Below, piece by piece: positions 52,520 through 60,791 of a DNA stretch of 64,000 nucleotides (positions are counted from its first letter, which is position 1; the number at the start of each line of letters is the position of its first letter). The stretch is taken from assembly GCF_001696535.1 (NCBI RefSeq), contig NZ_MBQE01000004.1, forward strand, positions 1-64,000, given 5' to 3'. The notes under the pieces are model-generated. The model saw only the letters and a list, made by a program, of their open reading frames with translations, was not told the origin of the DNA and made no database searches. The position numbers were made by a program, and so were the translations under genes. The stretch is from Stappia indica. Its GTDB lineage: Bacteria > Pseudomonadota > Alphaproteobacteria > Rhizobiales > Stappiaceae.

Positions 52520-53319
52520 CAGTGTTCGCCTCCAAGATAGATCGCCTGCACCAGCGGATCGTCGGCGATGCGGTCGGGGGTGCTGTCCACCACCACCTCG
52601 CCGTCCTTCATCACCGTGACCTTGTCCGAGTTGGGCAGGGCCACATCCATGTCGTGCTCGATCAGGATCAGCGTCAGCTCGCGCGGCAGGTCGCGGATCA
52701 GCTTGACCAGCTCCGGCCGCTCGGCCGCCGAAAGGCCCGCCGCCGGCTCGTCCAGCATCAACAGGCGCGGGTCGGAGGCGAGCGCCATGCCCACCTCCAC
52801 CTGCCGCCGCTGGCCGTGCGACAGCGACTGGATGCGCGCCTGCGCGATTGTGTCGACGCGCACCTGCTCGGCCAGCCGCCGTGCCTTGGCGAGCGCGGGA
52901 TCGTCGTGCCCGGCCTTCCACAGCGACAGCCGGCCGGGCATCGCCCCGCGCACGGCGAGATAGAGGTTCTCCAGGACGCTCAGCCCGTCGAACAGCAGCG
53001 AGCTCTGGTAGGTGCGGCCGATGCCCAGCCGCGCGCGCCTGTGCGGCTGCAGGTGGGTGATGTCCTCGCCGAACAGCAGGATGCGTCCGGCGGTCGGCGG
53101 ATGGTCGCCGCAGATCGTGTTGAACAGCGTGGTCTTGCCGGCCCCGTTGGGGCCCAGGATCGCGCGCCGTTCGCCCGGCGCGATGGTGATCGACACATTG
53201 CTGACGGCCTTGAGGGCGCCGAAGCTGCGGGCGACGTTTTCCGTCACCAGCGCCGGGGTCATGGACGCCTTGGGTCCGGGCGCCTCCGTCCGGCCCTTGC
53301 GTGTCGTCGTGTCCAGCAT
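52519..53319 (-). CDS. Branched-chain amino acid-type ABC transporter ATP-binding protein (LivG type)
   Basis: 266 aa from the ATG at 53319; the ATG at 53262 is an alternative with a better-placed AAGG. Walker A GPNGAGKTT, signature LSHGQRRQVEVGMALA (a common LivG variant), Walker B LLMLDEPAAGLSAAE and LIEHDMDVA. The signature has SHGQ instead of SGGQ, as is normal for this subfamily. Confidence 0.92.
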
Positions 53320-53349
53320 TCTGGTCTTGCCTGTTGGTCTCGAAAGGGA

Positions 53350-53378
53350 GCCTCCCCCCGCAATGCGCGGGAGGAGGC
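53350..53378. terminator. Intraoperonic hairpin after the binding-protein gene
   Basis: GCCTCCCCCCGC pairs with GCGGGAGGAGGC over 12 bp with one mismatch around AATGC. It lies just past the stop of the leftward substrate-binding gene and before livG. Such hairpins often protect the abundant binding-protein mRNA or attenuate downstream genes. Confidence 0.55.
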
Positions 53379-53393
53379 GTCTCGGGAGGGGCC

Positions 53394-54659
53394 TCAGTTG
53401 GCCGGCGGGCAGTCCGGGTTGTCGCGCGAGGGGGCGCCGAGCGCCAGGAACGCCTCCCGGTCCATGCCCATGGTCTGCGTCACGCCCTCGGTCTTGCCGA
53501 AGGCCTCAGTCCGCAGCGTGCCGCCGTCGTCGACGATCCGGGTCAGGAAGATGTCGGAGATCGCCTGCCGGTTCTCGTCGAGCCGCACATTCGCGCCCAT
53601 CGGGTTCTTGAACTCGACCTTGGCCAGCGCCGCCTGGAAGGCCTTCTGGCCGTCCGACAGGTCGCCGTCCACCTCGTCCAGCGCCAGCAGCACCGCCTTG
53701 GTGTTGGTGTAGTAGTTGAAGGCGTGGATCGAGGGCGAGTCGAAGCCGTCCGGGAAGCGCTCGCGATAGGCGGCGACCCATTCCACCCACATCGGATCCT
53801 CGTTGAGGTCGGCGATCGGGCCGGCCGCCAGCATGCCTTCCATCAGCCGCTGGTGCGGGCCGCGGGCGCTGAGCAGCGTCTGGTCGGCGGTGATCGAGCC
53901 GCCGATGATCGGCAGGTCGCCGCCGGCCTCGGCATACTGGGTCAGGAAGGCGAGGGCGTCGGTGCCGCCCTGGATCAGCACGATGGCGCCGGCATCCTGC
54001 GGGATGTTGGCGATGATCGAGCCGAAGTCGGTGGTGTTCAGAGGCGACCACAGCTTGGTCACCGCACCGCCCGCCTCGCAATATTCGAGCATGAAGCCCA
54101 TCGCCTGCGCATAGGGGAAGGCGTAGTCGGCGGCGACCAGCGCGACATGGCCGACATTCATGTCCTTGTAGACATGGTTGCCGAGGCCCGCCATCCACTG
54201 GGTGCCTTCCGTGCTGAAGCGGAAGAAGTTCGGCGACGCATCGCGCAAGGTGGTGTCGGCGGCGCCCGACGAGCCGTTGACGATGGTCTTGCCCTCCAGC
54301 GTGCGCGAGTAGTCGCGCAGCGCGATGCCTTCCGCGCCCGACAGCGGGCCGACGATGATGTCGACATTGTCCTGCTCGATCAGCTTGCGGGCGCGGGCCA
54401 GCGCCACGTCGGCCTGGGCGTTCGAGGATTCGCGGATCCACTCGATCTTCTTGCCGTCGATCGTGTAGTCGATCTCCTCCAGCGCCATCTCCATGGCGCG
54501 ATAGGCGTCCTGCCCGCCGGTGGCGAAGGGGCCTTCCAGCGTGGTGATCGAGCCGAGCTTGATGACGTCCTGCGCGGTGGCGGCAGTGACCCCCGCCAGC
54601 GCGAACAGGCCGGCGGCCAGCGCCGTCGCGGTCTTCAGTGCCAGTTTCTTCCTGAGCAT
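53394..54659 (-). CDS. Branched-chain amino acid-type ABC transporter substrate-binding protein
   Basis: 421 aa. Signal peptide MLRKKLALKTATALAAGLFAL with cleavage after TAQD. The mature protein is a type I periplasmic-binding fold: IKLGSITTLEGPFATGGQDAYRAMEMALEEI, then DIIVGPLSGAEGIALRDYS. The usual ligand is an aliphatic or aromatic acid or amide; the partners encoded downstream suggest a non-standard ligand. It lies between the livM-type and livG-type genes. Confidence 0.92.
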   Translation of the reverse strand: MLRKKLALKTATALAAGLFALAGVTAATAQDVIKLGSITTLEGPFATGGQDAYRAMEMALEEIDYTIDGKKIEWIRESSNAQADVALARARKLIEQDNVDIIVGPLSGAEGIALRDYSRTLEGKTIVNGSSGAADTTLRDASPNFFRFSTEGTQWMAGLGNHVYKDMNVGHVALVAADYAFPYAQAMGFMLEYCEAGGAVTKLWSPLNTTDFGSIIANIPQDAGAIVLIQGGTDALAFLTQYAEAGGDLPIIGGSITADQTLLSARGPHQRLMEGMLAAGPIADLNEDPMWVEWVAAYRERFPDGFDSPSIHAFNYYTNTKAVLLALDEVDGDLSDGQKAFQAALAKVEFKNPMGANVRLDENRQAISDIFLTRIVDDGGTLRTEAFGKTEGVTQTMGMDREAFLALGAPSRDNPDCPPAN

Positions 54660-54778
54660 GGTCTTCTCCCCTTGTGATGTGTTCGGCCGTTTCTCCTCCG
54701 CGGCCGGGCTCCGGTGGTGCCGGCCTTGCGGCCGGTGTCTGCCTGCGGCGCCGGAGCCGGGCTGCCGCAGGCAATTCC

Positions 54779-55780
54779 TCAGTGCGGCGTGCCGCCGTCT
54801 TCCGTGTCCTTGCGCTTGCCCCACCCGGTCAGGCGCTTGCCGAGCCCCAGCACGCCGTCGGGCGAGGCCACGACGATGCCGAGGAAGACGAGGCCGATCA
54901 GCGTGTTGAAGCGGTCGCGGTCGTAGATCGTGGCGGCGAACGTATCGATCAGCGTGAAGATCACCGCGCCGATGAACGCCCCGACCGGATGGCCCAGCCC
55001 GCCGATGACGGACATCACCAGCACGTTGACCGTCGCCGTCATGCCGATGGAGCCGGGCGTGATGCCGATATTGTAGAAGGTGATCAGGACGCCGCCGCAG
55101 CCGGCGATGAAGCCTGCCATCGCGAAGGCGGCGATCCGGTGGACGGCGACGTTGTAGCCGAGCGCCGCCACCCGGCGCGGGTTGTCGCGAATGCCCTGCA
55201 GCACCAGCCCGAACGGCGTGCGCACCACATAGAGCACCAGCACGTAGAGCAGCGCGGCGAGCGTCAGCGACACGTAGTAGAACACCGCGTGGGTCCTGAA
55301 CGGCAGGCCGAAGAGGTCCGGGCCGACCACGTTGCGGATGCCCTCGTAGCCGTTGAACCAGTCGATGTTGGACTGCGCGAACAGGCTGAAGCCGACCGCG
55401 AGCGCCAGGGTGATCATCAGCAGGTAGATGTCGCGGGTGCGGATCGCGATCAGCCCGACCACGGCGCCGGCAAGGGTTGCGGCCAGCACGGCCAGCGGCA
55501 TGGCGAGCCAGTAGCTGACGGCGCTCGCGCTGGCCGGGATCGCCGTCGGCGCCAGGATCGCCACCGTGTAGCCGGCGATGCCGGCGAGCATCGTCTGGGC
55601 CAGCGAGATGAAGCCGCCATAGCTCGCCAGGAAGGTGATCGACAGCGCCACGATCCCGTAGATCAGCGAGCGGCCGAGAATGCCGCTCAGCCAGAAGTCG
55701 GGCAGCAGCAGCGGCATCGAGACGAGGATCGCCAGCACCAGCGCGGTCAGGATCCAGTGGCTGCGGGACATCAGGCTCAT
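54779..55780 (-). CDS. Branched-chain amino acid-type ABC transporter permease (LivM type)
   Basis: 333 aa, about nine helices. SYGGFISLAQTMLAGIAGYTVAIL and GLVLQGIRDNPRRVAALGYNV followed by SVIGGLGHPVGAFIGAVIFTL are typical LivM stretches. Overlaps the LivH-type gene by four bases. A 119-bp GC-rich gap with possible hairpins separates it from the binding-protein gene. Confidence 0.92.
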   Translation of the reverse strand: MSLMSRSHWILTALVLAILVSMPLLLPDFWLSGILGRSLIYGIVALSITFLASYGGFISLAQTMLAGIAGYTVAILAPTAIPASASAVSYWLAMPLAVLAATLAGAVVGLIAIRTRDIYLLMITLALAVGFSLFAQSNIDWFNGYEGIRNVVGPDLFGLPFRTHAVFYYVSLTLAALLYVLVLYVVRTPFGLVLQGIRDNPRRVAALGYNVAVHRIAAFAMAGFIAGCGGVLITFYNIGITPGSIGMTATVNVLVMSVIGGLGHPVGAFIGAVIFTLIDTFAATIYDRDRFNTLIGLVFLGIVVASPDGVLGLGKRLTGWGKRKDTEDGGTPH

Positions 55781-56670
55781 CGGCCGGTCCTCCCGAGCAG
55801 GCCCTGCGGGCGGACCGCCAGCACGGCGACCATGATTGCGAAGGTCAGGATGACCGAGTAGGTCGGAAACAGCGCCTGGCCCCATTGCTCGGCAACGCCG
55901 ATCAGGATCGCGCCGATCGCCGTGCCGCCGATCGAGCCCATGCCGCCGACGATCACCACCACCAGCGAGGTCAGCAGGAACTTGACGTCCACGCCGAGCG
56001 CGACCGGCTGGGCGGTGGCGCCGACGACACCGCCGAGCCCGGCGAGCCCTGCGCCGAGCGCGAAGGTCGCCACCGCGATCAGCGGCACGTTGACGCCGCA
56101 GGCGGCCAGCATCTGCCGGTCGTCGACGCCGGCCCGCACCATGATGCCGAGCCGCGTCTTGTTGAGCAGCAGCCACAGCCCGACGCCGACGGCCAGCGCC
56201 AGGCCGATCTGGAACAGGCGGAAGGTCGAGTAGCGGCCGATCACCGGCACCGGCGTCGGGCCGAACAGCGCGTCGGGCGCGAAGAACTGGAAGGGATTGC
56301 CGCCGAAATGCGCCAGCAGCTGGTCGGCGATGATGATCGACAGGCCGATGGTCACCAGCGCCTGCCGCAGCTCCTGTCCCTGCATCCAGCCGAGAAACAC
56401 GACCTGCATCACGACACCGGCCACCGCCGCGGCGGCGACGCCCGCCAGCAACCCGACATACCAGGCGTAGTCGGCCGTGGCGTTGGAGGCGTAGAGGCTG
56501 TCGAAGACGGCGAACCCGACATAGGCGCCGATCATGTAGAGCGAGCCGTGCGCCATGTTTACCGTGCGCATCAGGCCGAATATCAGAGAGAAACCGCTGG
56601 CGACGATGAAGTAGAGAGCGGCCAGGGTCAGGCCGTTCAACGTCACCGTGATCATGAACTGAAGCGACAA
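55777..56670 (-). CDS. Branched-chain amino acid-type ABC transporter permease (LivH type)
   Basis: 297 aa from a TTG at 56670 with GGAGGGA upstream; an ATG five codons later is possible. LIFGLMRTVNMAHGSLYMIGAYVG and LGIMVRAGVDDRQMLAACGVN are LivH landmarks, with about eight helices. First gene of the leftward importer/Tm-1-like operon. Confidence 0.92.
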   Translation of the reverse strand: MSLQFMITVTLNGLTLAALYFIVASGFSLIFGLMRTVNMAHGSLYMIGAYVGFAVFDSLYASNATADYAWYVGLLAGVAAAAVAGVVMQVVFLGWMQGQELRQALVTIGLSIIIADQLLAHFGGNPFQFFAPDALFGPTPVPVIGRYSTFRLFQIGLALAVGVGLWLLLNKTRLGIMVRAGVDDRQMLAACGVNVPLIAVATFALGAGLAGLGGVVGATAQPVALGVDVKFLLTSLVVVIVGGMGSIGGTAIGAILIGVAEQWGQALFPTYSVILTFAIMVAVLAVRPQGLLGRTGR

Positions 56671-56852
56671 AAATCCCTCCCGGGCGAAAGATCGTCGATC
56701 TTCCGCTCAAAGTTTTTGTTTCTTGTGAGGGAAAGTTCCGGCTCCTCCCAAAACCTCCCGATCTGCTGGGGATATTTACAAGGGCGGAAGATCCGTGCCA
56801 GAAGCATATTTCGATGATTTTGGGTAAGAATGGGTAAGATGGGTCAGCAGTC
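56671..56852. promoter_or_regulatory. Divergent control region of the Tm-1-like locus
   Basis: It contains a perfect dyad AAGATCGTCGATCTT (56688-56702), an inverted pair GATCTTCCGCTC (56697-56708) / GGGCGGAAGATC (56782-56793) about 73 bp apart, and direct copies of TGGGTAAG at 56821 and 56831 with a third TGGGTCAG at 56840. Spaced inverted half-sites suit a looping Fis-type HTH regulator, plausibly the protein encoded at 57558. I see no strong standard promoter. Confidence 0.6.
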
Positions 56853-57536
56853 ATGCCGTTGAAATTGCCGATCCTGGCCCGACCTCCGATCAGATCTCCG
56901 GCCGAACCGTCGGAAAGCGGGTTGGCAGAGGGCGACGTTCTTCTCGCGCCCTTCATGGCGGAGATTCCCCCGGCCCATCGCGAGCTTGTCGGCGTTCTGC
57001 CGGTGAGCGACGTCAACGCCGCGATGATGGAGGTGCTGCGGGCAGGGCCCCCGGCTCGTCCGGGTCGGCGCACGATTGCCGGGCTGATGCTGGTCGACCC
57101 GTTCCTGCGCCTGCGCGACGTCACGCTGGCGCTGTCCGCCGCCGGTGTCGCGGCGGTTGCCAATTATCCGACGGTGCAGCTGATCGATGGCGAGACGGCG
57201 CGCGTCTTCGACAGCGCCGGGGCCGGCGTCGCGCGCGAGATCGCGGTGCTTGCGGCATTCCGCGAGGCGGGATTCGAGACGGTGGCCTTCGCCGCCTCGC
57301 TCGACAGCGCCCGGGCGATGCTGCGCCACCGTCCCTCGCGGCTGGTGCTGCATCCGGGGCTCGCGCTTGCCGACTGGCGCGAGCGCGCCGCCTCCAGCCT
57401 TGCCATCGCCCACATGATCCCGATCCTGCGCGACCAGGGCGACACGCCGCTGCTGGTCTATCGCCCGCACGGCTTCGGCCACGAGCTCGACCAGGCCGAG
57501 GCGCTGGCCGACGGGCTTGCCTGGATCGCCGACTGA
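56853..57536 (+). CDS. Short PEP-hydrolase-like TIM-barrel paralogue
   Basis: 227 aa. The segment GVAAVANYPTVQLIDG (98-113) followed by GAGVAREIAVLAAFREAGFETVAFA aligns with [16 protein letters not shown] of the 49727 protein and GYHGIANFPTSIHYDG of the regulator. The first barrel strand with the GxGxG..SA..AE.GGAD element is missing and the C-terminus is short, so it is a reduced or degenerate form. It may be a binding subunit or a decaying copy. It is divergent from the importer operon and convergent with the regulator gene. Confidence 0.75.
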   Translation: MPLKLPILARPPIRSPAEPSESGLAEGDVLLAPFMAEIPPAHRELVGVLPVSDVNAAMMEVLRAGPPARPGRRTIAGLMLVDPFLRLRDVTLALSAAGVAAVANYPTVQLIDGETARVFDSAGAGVAREIAVLAAFREAGFETVAFAASLDSARAMLRHRPSRLVLHPGLALADWRERAASSLAIAHMIPILRDQGDTPLLVYRPHGFGHELDQAEALADGLAWIAD

Positions 57537-57557
57537 GCGATTCTCAGTCGAGCAAGC

Positions 57558-59303
57558 TTAGTCCAGTAGTCCGGCGCGGCGCATCTTGTTGTAGAGCGTC
57601 TTGCGCGAGATGCCGAGGAAGGTCGCCGTCTCGCCGCGGCGGAAGCGGTGGCGGCGCAGCGCGTCGAGGATCCAGTCCTTCTCGGCGAGCGGCGTCGTCG
57701 CGCCATGGGTGCCGTCCGAGGCCTCGATCACCGCCCGCAAGACCTGCGAGCCGATCACCCGTCCCTCGTTCAGCACCGCCGCCTGCTCGACGACGCGGCG
57801 CAGTTCCCGCGTGTTCTCCTGCCAGTCATGGGCGAACAGCACCCGGTAACCGTCCGCCGAGATCTCCAGCGGCCCCAGCTGCCGCGCCTCGCCGATGGTC
57901 TCCAGATAGGCACGCGCATGGGCGGGAATGTCCTCGGGCCGGTCGCGCAGCGGCTGCAGGTCGAGCCGCCCGGGCTGCAGCCGTGCCGCCAGTTCCCCGG
58001 CCAGCCGCCCCTGCGCGAGGTCCTGCGGCGTGGCGATCAGCACCAGCCGGCCTTGCGGTGTGTGGCTGCGGCTGGCGCCGACGCGCTCGGTCTCGCCCCG
58101 CTCCAGCCAGGACAGGATGTGTTGCTGCGCCGCCTCGTCCAGCGCGCCGGCATTCTCCACCACCACCGTCGCCTCGCGCGCGTCGAGCGCGCCGTTGCGC
58201 CGCACCCGGCCGAAATCCGCCTCCGCGCCGAAAAGCATTTCCGCCGGCGGCACCTCGCGGTCGGCGCCGTTCAGCATGGTCAGCCCGCCCTTGCGGTTGG
58301 CCAGCGCATGCAGGCTGCGGGCGAGGGTGGTGCGCCCCAGGCCCTTTTCGCCGACGATCAGGATCGGCAGGTTGGTGCCGGCGAGCTTGACCACCTGGTC
58401 GAGCAGCCGGGCGACGGCCTTCGACTGGCCGGCGATGCCGGTCAGCCGCGCCGCGCGCATCGTCTCGCGCGACTGCGCCGCATCCGCCTGCTGCAGCACG
58501 CTGAAGGCCTTGAACGCCGAGGTCTTCTGCATCACCGAGATTTCCAGCGGCATGCGATCCAGCGTCGAGCCGCCGACATAGCCGTCGGCGCGCGCGTCCC
58601 GGCACACCCGGTACATGTCGTCCGGGCTGACGATCGGCCCGCCCTCGACCACGCAGATCGTCTGCGGGCTCTCCTGCCGCACCTCGGAGAAGATCCGCCG
58701 CGCCCGGTCGGCTGCCTCCTCCAGCGTGAAGGCCTGCGCCAGCGCCCGTGTGCCACCCGCGTTCCAGCCGAAATTCAGGCACAGGATGTCGACGCCGGTC
58801 TGCAGCAGCTGCTGGATCTCCTTGCGGCTCTTGGCATAGCCGAAGGTCGCCAGCCCCTGGCGCTGCGCGGCCCTGAGCAGCTCGACCTCGCGCGCATAGC
58901 CGAGGCCTGCTTCCTCCAGCGCCCGGCGGAACCGCCCGTCGTAATGGATGCTGGTCGGGAAATTGGCGATGCCGTGATAGCCGGCGGCGGCCAGCTCTGC
59001 GACGAAGGCGTCGAGCTCCAGCCTCGGGTCGAAGGCGGAGGCGCCGAAGAACACCGGCACGCCGACCCGGTCGAGGATCTCGCGCCGGGCGAAATGGTCG
59101 GTGAAGCGGTTGGCGTTGTCGAGCGGCAGCATGGCGGCGATGGAGGCCGCACCCATCACCCGGTAGCGGCCGGCATTCAGCGCCAGCAGGAAGTCCGCGC
59201 CGCCGCGCTCGGCCGCCTCGGCGGTCATGCCGACGCCGATGGCCGCCCCCACCAGGGGCTCGACGCTGCCTTTCGAGCGCAGCTGCTCGTACCAGGAAAA
59301 CAT
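57558..59303 (-). CDS. Regulator: PEP-hydrolase-like TIM barrel fused to degenerate NtrC-type AAA+ and Fis HTH
   Basis: 581 aa from the ATG at 59303. Residues 1-275 are a complete PEP-hydrolase-like barrel (GVGMTAEAAERGGADFLLAL, GYHGIANFPTSIHYDG, VVEGGPIVSPDDMYRV), homologous to the enzyme at 49727. Residues 285-510 resemble the AAA+ domain of sigma54 activators (LFGAE at 357-361, DWQENTRELRRVVEQA near 493-508). But Walker A is GEKGLGRTT with Lys replaced by Arg, Walker B is VVVENAG, and the GAFTGA loop is absent. Residues 541-580 are a Fis-type HTH (DALRRHRFRRGETATFLGIS). It probably binds DNA and senses the pathway ligand through the barrel, without activating sigma54. Confidence 0.85.
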   Translation of the reverse strand: MFSWYEQLRSKGSVEPLVGAAIGVGMTAEAAERGGADFLLALNAGRYRVMGAASIAAMLPLDNANRFTDHFARREILDRVGVPVFFGASAFDPRLELDAFVAELAAAGYHGIANFPTSIHYDGRFRRALEEAGLGYAREVELLRAAQRQGLATFGYAKSRKEIQQLLQTGVDILCLNFGWNAGGTRALAQAFTLEEAADRARRIFSEVRQESPQTICVVEGGPIVSPDDMYRVCRDARADGYVGGSTLDRMPLEISVMQKTSAFKAFSVLQQADAAQSRETMRAARLTGIAGQSKAVARLLDQVVKLAGTNLPILIVGEKGLGRTTLARSLHALANRKGGLTMLNGADREVPPAEMLFGAEADFGRVRRNGALDAREATVVVENAGALDEAAQQHILSWLERGETERVGASRSHTPQGRLVLIATPQDLAQGRLAGELAARLQPGRLDLQPLRDRPEDIPAHARAYLETIGEARQLGPLEISADGYRVLFAHDWQENTRELRRVVEQAAVLNEGRVIGSQVLRAVIEASDGTHGATTPLAEKDWILDALRRHRFRRGETATFLGISRKTLYNKMRRAGLLD

Positions 59304-59409
59304 GCCGAGGGACCGGGTCGATGGGTGAACGCAGGATCGCCGCGCGAACGGTAGGGGCGAACGCCCCGGCACACAAGCCGCGCCCTCCCGCAGCGGCTGC
59401 ACTGCACTG

Positions 59410-59976
59410 TCAGCTGGCGGCCGCGGGTGCTGCTGCCGGCACCAGGGTGAACCGCGCTTCCAGCAGGGCAACGTCCACGCCGTCGTCCGCGTTGCCGTCC
59501 GCCGCCTGCTCCCCGACCAGCCGCCGCATGCCGAGACCGCGCAGGGCGGAGAGGAACATCGTCACGTCCGGATCGCCCGCCGGCCGGCCGTAATAGGCGG
59601 CGACCCTGGCGTCGAACCGGGCCATGTGCTCGTCGACCAGCACTTTCAGCTCCGGTTCCAGCTGCGCTTCCAGGATCAGGCTGAGAAAGAACCGCATCCG
59701 GCCGGGATTGGAGGTCAGGACCGCCAGCCCCTTGCGGATCGCCTCGGGGGCAGGGGGCGCGGGCGGCGTCCCGCCGGCGTCCGCGTGGTGCGGCAGGTGG
59801 CCCTGCAGCAGGCCCTTGATGAGGTCGATCTTCTTGGGAAAGTAGTACGTCAGGTGCGACTGGCGCACGCCGGCCGCCTTTGCCACCTGCGGCTGGGTGA
59901 ACTTCTTCACCCCATAGGTCTGCATCAGGTCCAGTGCGGCCCTCAGGATCTTTTCACGTACTGGATCGTCCGCCAT
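59410..59976 (-). CDS. TetR-family transcriptional regulator
   Basis: 188 aa from the ATG at 59976; an ATG four codons upstream is also possible. HTH at residues 8-55 (REKILRAALDLMQTYGVKKFTQPQVAKAAGVRQSHLTYYF), then a helical ligand domain with a small Pro/Ala-rich linker. Likely controls the methyltransferase-MFS-TonB receptor operon, whose last gene ends 104 bp upstream on the same strand. Confidence 0.88.
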   Translation of the reverse strand: MADDPVREKILRAALDLMQTYGVKKFTQPQVAKAAGVRQSHLTYYFPKKIDLIKGLLQGHLPHHADAGGTPPAPPAPEAIRKGLAVLTSNPGRMRFFLSLILEAQLEPELKVLVDEHMARFDARVAAYYGRPAGDPDVTMFLSALRGLGMRRLVGEQAADGNADDGVDVALLEARFTLVPAAAPAAAS

Positions 59977-60080
59977 GGACCCCTCCATGAAAGCATCTGC
60001 GCACCCGCGTCGGCGCGAAAGCGGGACGACCGACACGTAAGCCATCGGCCCGGCGAACGGAACCCGCTGCGCCGCCCGCC

Positions 60081-60791
60081 TTACTCCGCCTCGGGGCTTC
60101 GGTAGCTCGCCAGCGCGTGATAGTCGAGCGCCCGGAAGAATGGCTGCGGCTCGTCGAAGCCGGCCGTCCGAAGCAGTTCGGCAAGGCGCTCGGCCTCCGC
60201 CGCATCCCAGCTGCCGCGGATCCGCTTTTCCATCGTTGCGGCTTCGCTGTCCGTCTGCCCGGCGAGCAGGGCCCAGGCGCGATAGGCCGGGTCGAACGTG
60301 CCGTCCTCGGGCAGGTAGTCGAGATGGAACAGGCCGGCACCGGGCGCCAGCCGCGCCGCGATGGCGCGGAAGAAGGCGAGCTTGTCGGCATCGCCCTTGA
60401 TGAAGTGGCTGACCAGATGGGCGATGCAGGCGTCCGCACGAAGGCCCGCATCCGCAGCCTCCACCGTTCCCTCGACGATCTCCACCCGGTCGCCGAGGCC
60501 CGCCTCCGCAACGCGCGCCTTGAGGATCGCCAGCATGTCGGGCGAGGGCTCGACGGCGATGAAGCGCCAGCCGGGCCGGTGGCCCGCCTGGATCAGGATC
60601 TCTGTCCCGGTGCCGGCCCCCGCGACGAGGATCGTCGCCTCGTCCGGCAGCCCGGCGGCTAGGCGCGCCAGCGTCAACTCGTGGGCGAGGCGGTATCCGG
60701 GCACCAGCCGGTCGATGCGCGTTTCGTAGGTTTCGGCGAAGGCGGCGGAAAACAGCGTCGAGGTCTTGGCCGCGGTCTTGGAAGAGGTCAT
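60081..60791 (-). CDS. Class I SAM-dependent methyltransferase
   Basis: 236 aa. Motif I is ILVAGAGTGTEILIQAG (about residues 53-69), followed by AVEPSPDMLAILKARV (acidic end of strand 2) and the post-I block ADACIAHLVSHFI. It transfers a methyl group from SAM to an unidentified acceptor. Overlaps the MFS gene by four bases. Confidence 0.88.
   Translation of the reverse strand: MTSSKTAAKTSTLFSAAFAETYETRIDRLVPGYRLAHELTLARLAAGLPDEATILVAGAGTGTEILIQAGHRPGWRFIAVEPSPDMLAILKARVAEAGLGDRVEIVEGTVEAADAGLRADACIAHLVSHFIKGDADKLAFFRAIAARLAPGAGLFHLDYLPEDGTFDPAYRAWALLAGQTDSEAATMEKRIRGSWDAAEAERLAELLRTAGFDEPQPFFRALDYHALASYRSPEAE

Noticed and set aside
56784-56800. A sigma54-like promoter (TGGCACG-N4-TTCC on the minus strand) upstream of livH
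   Set aside because: The -24 element is good but the -12 element has CC instead of GC, and the local AAA+ regulator lacks GAFTGA, so a sigma54 promoter is not supported.
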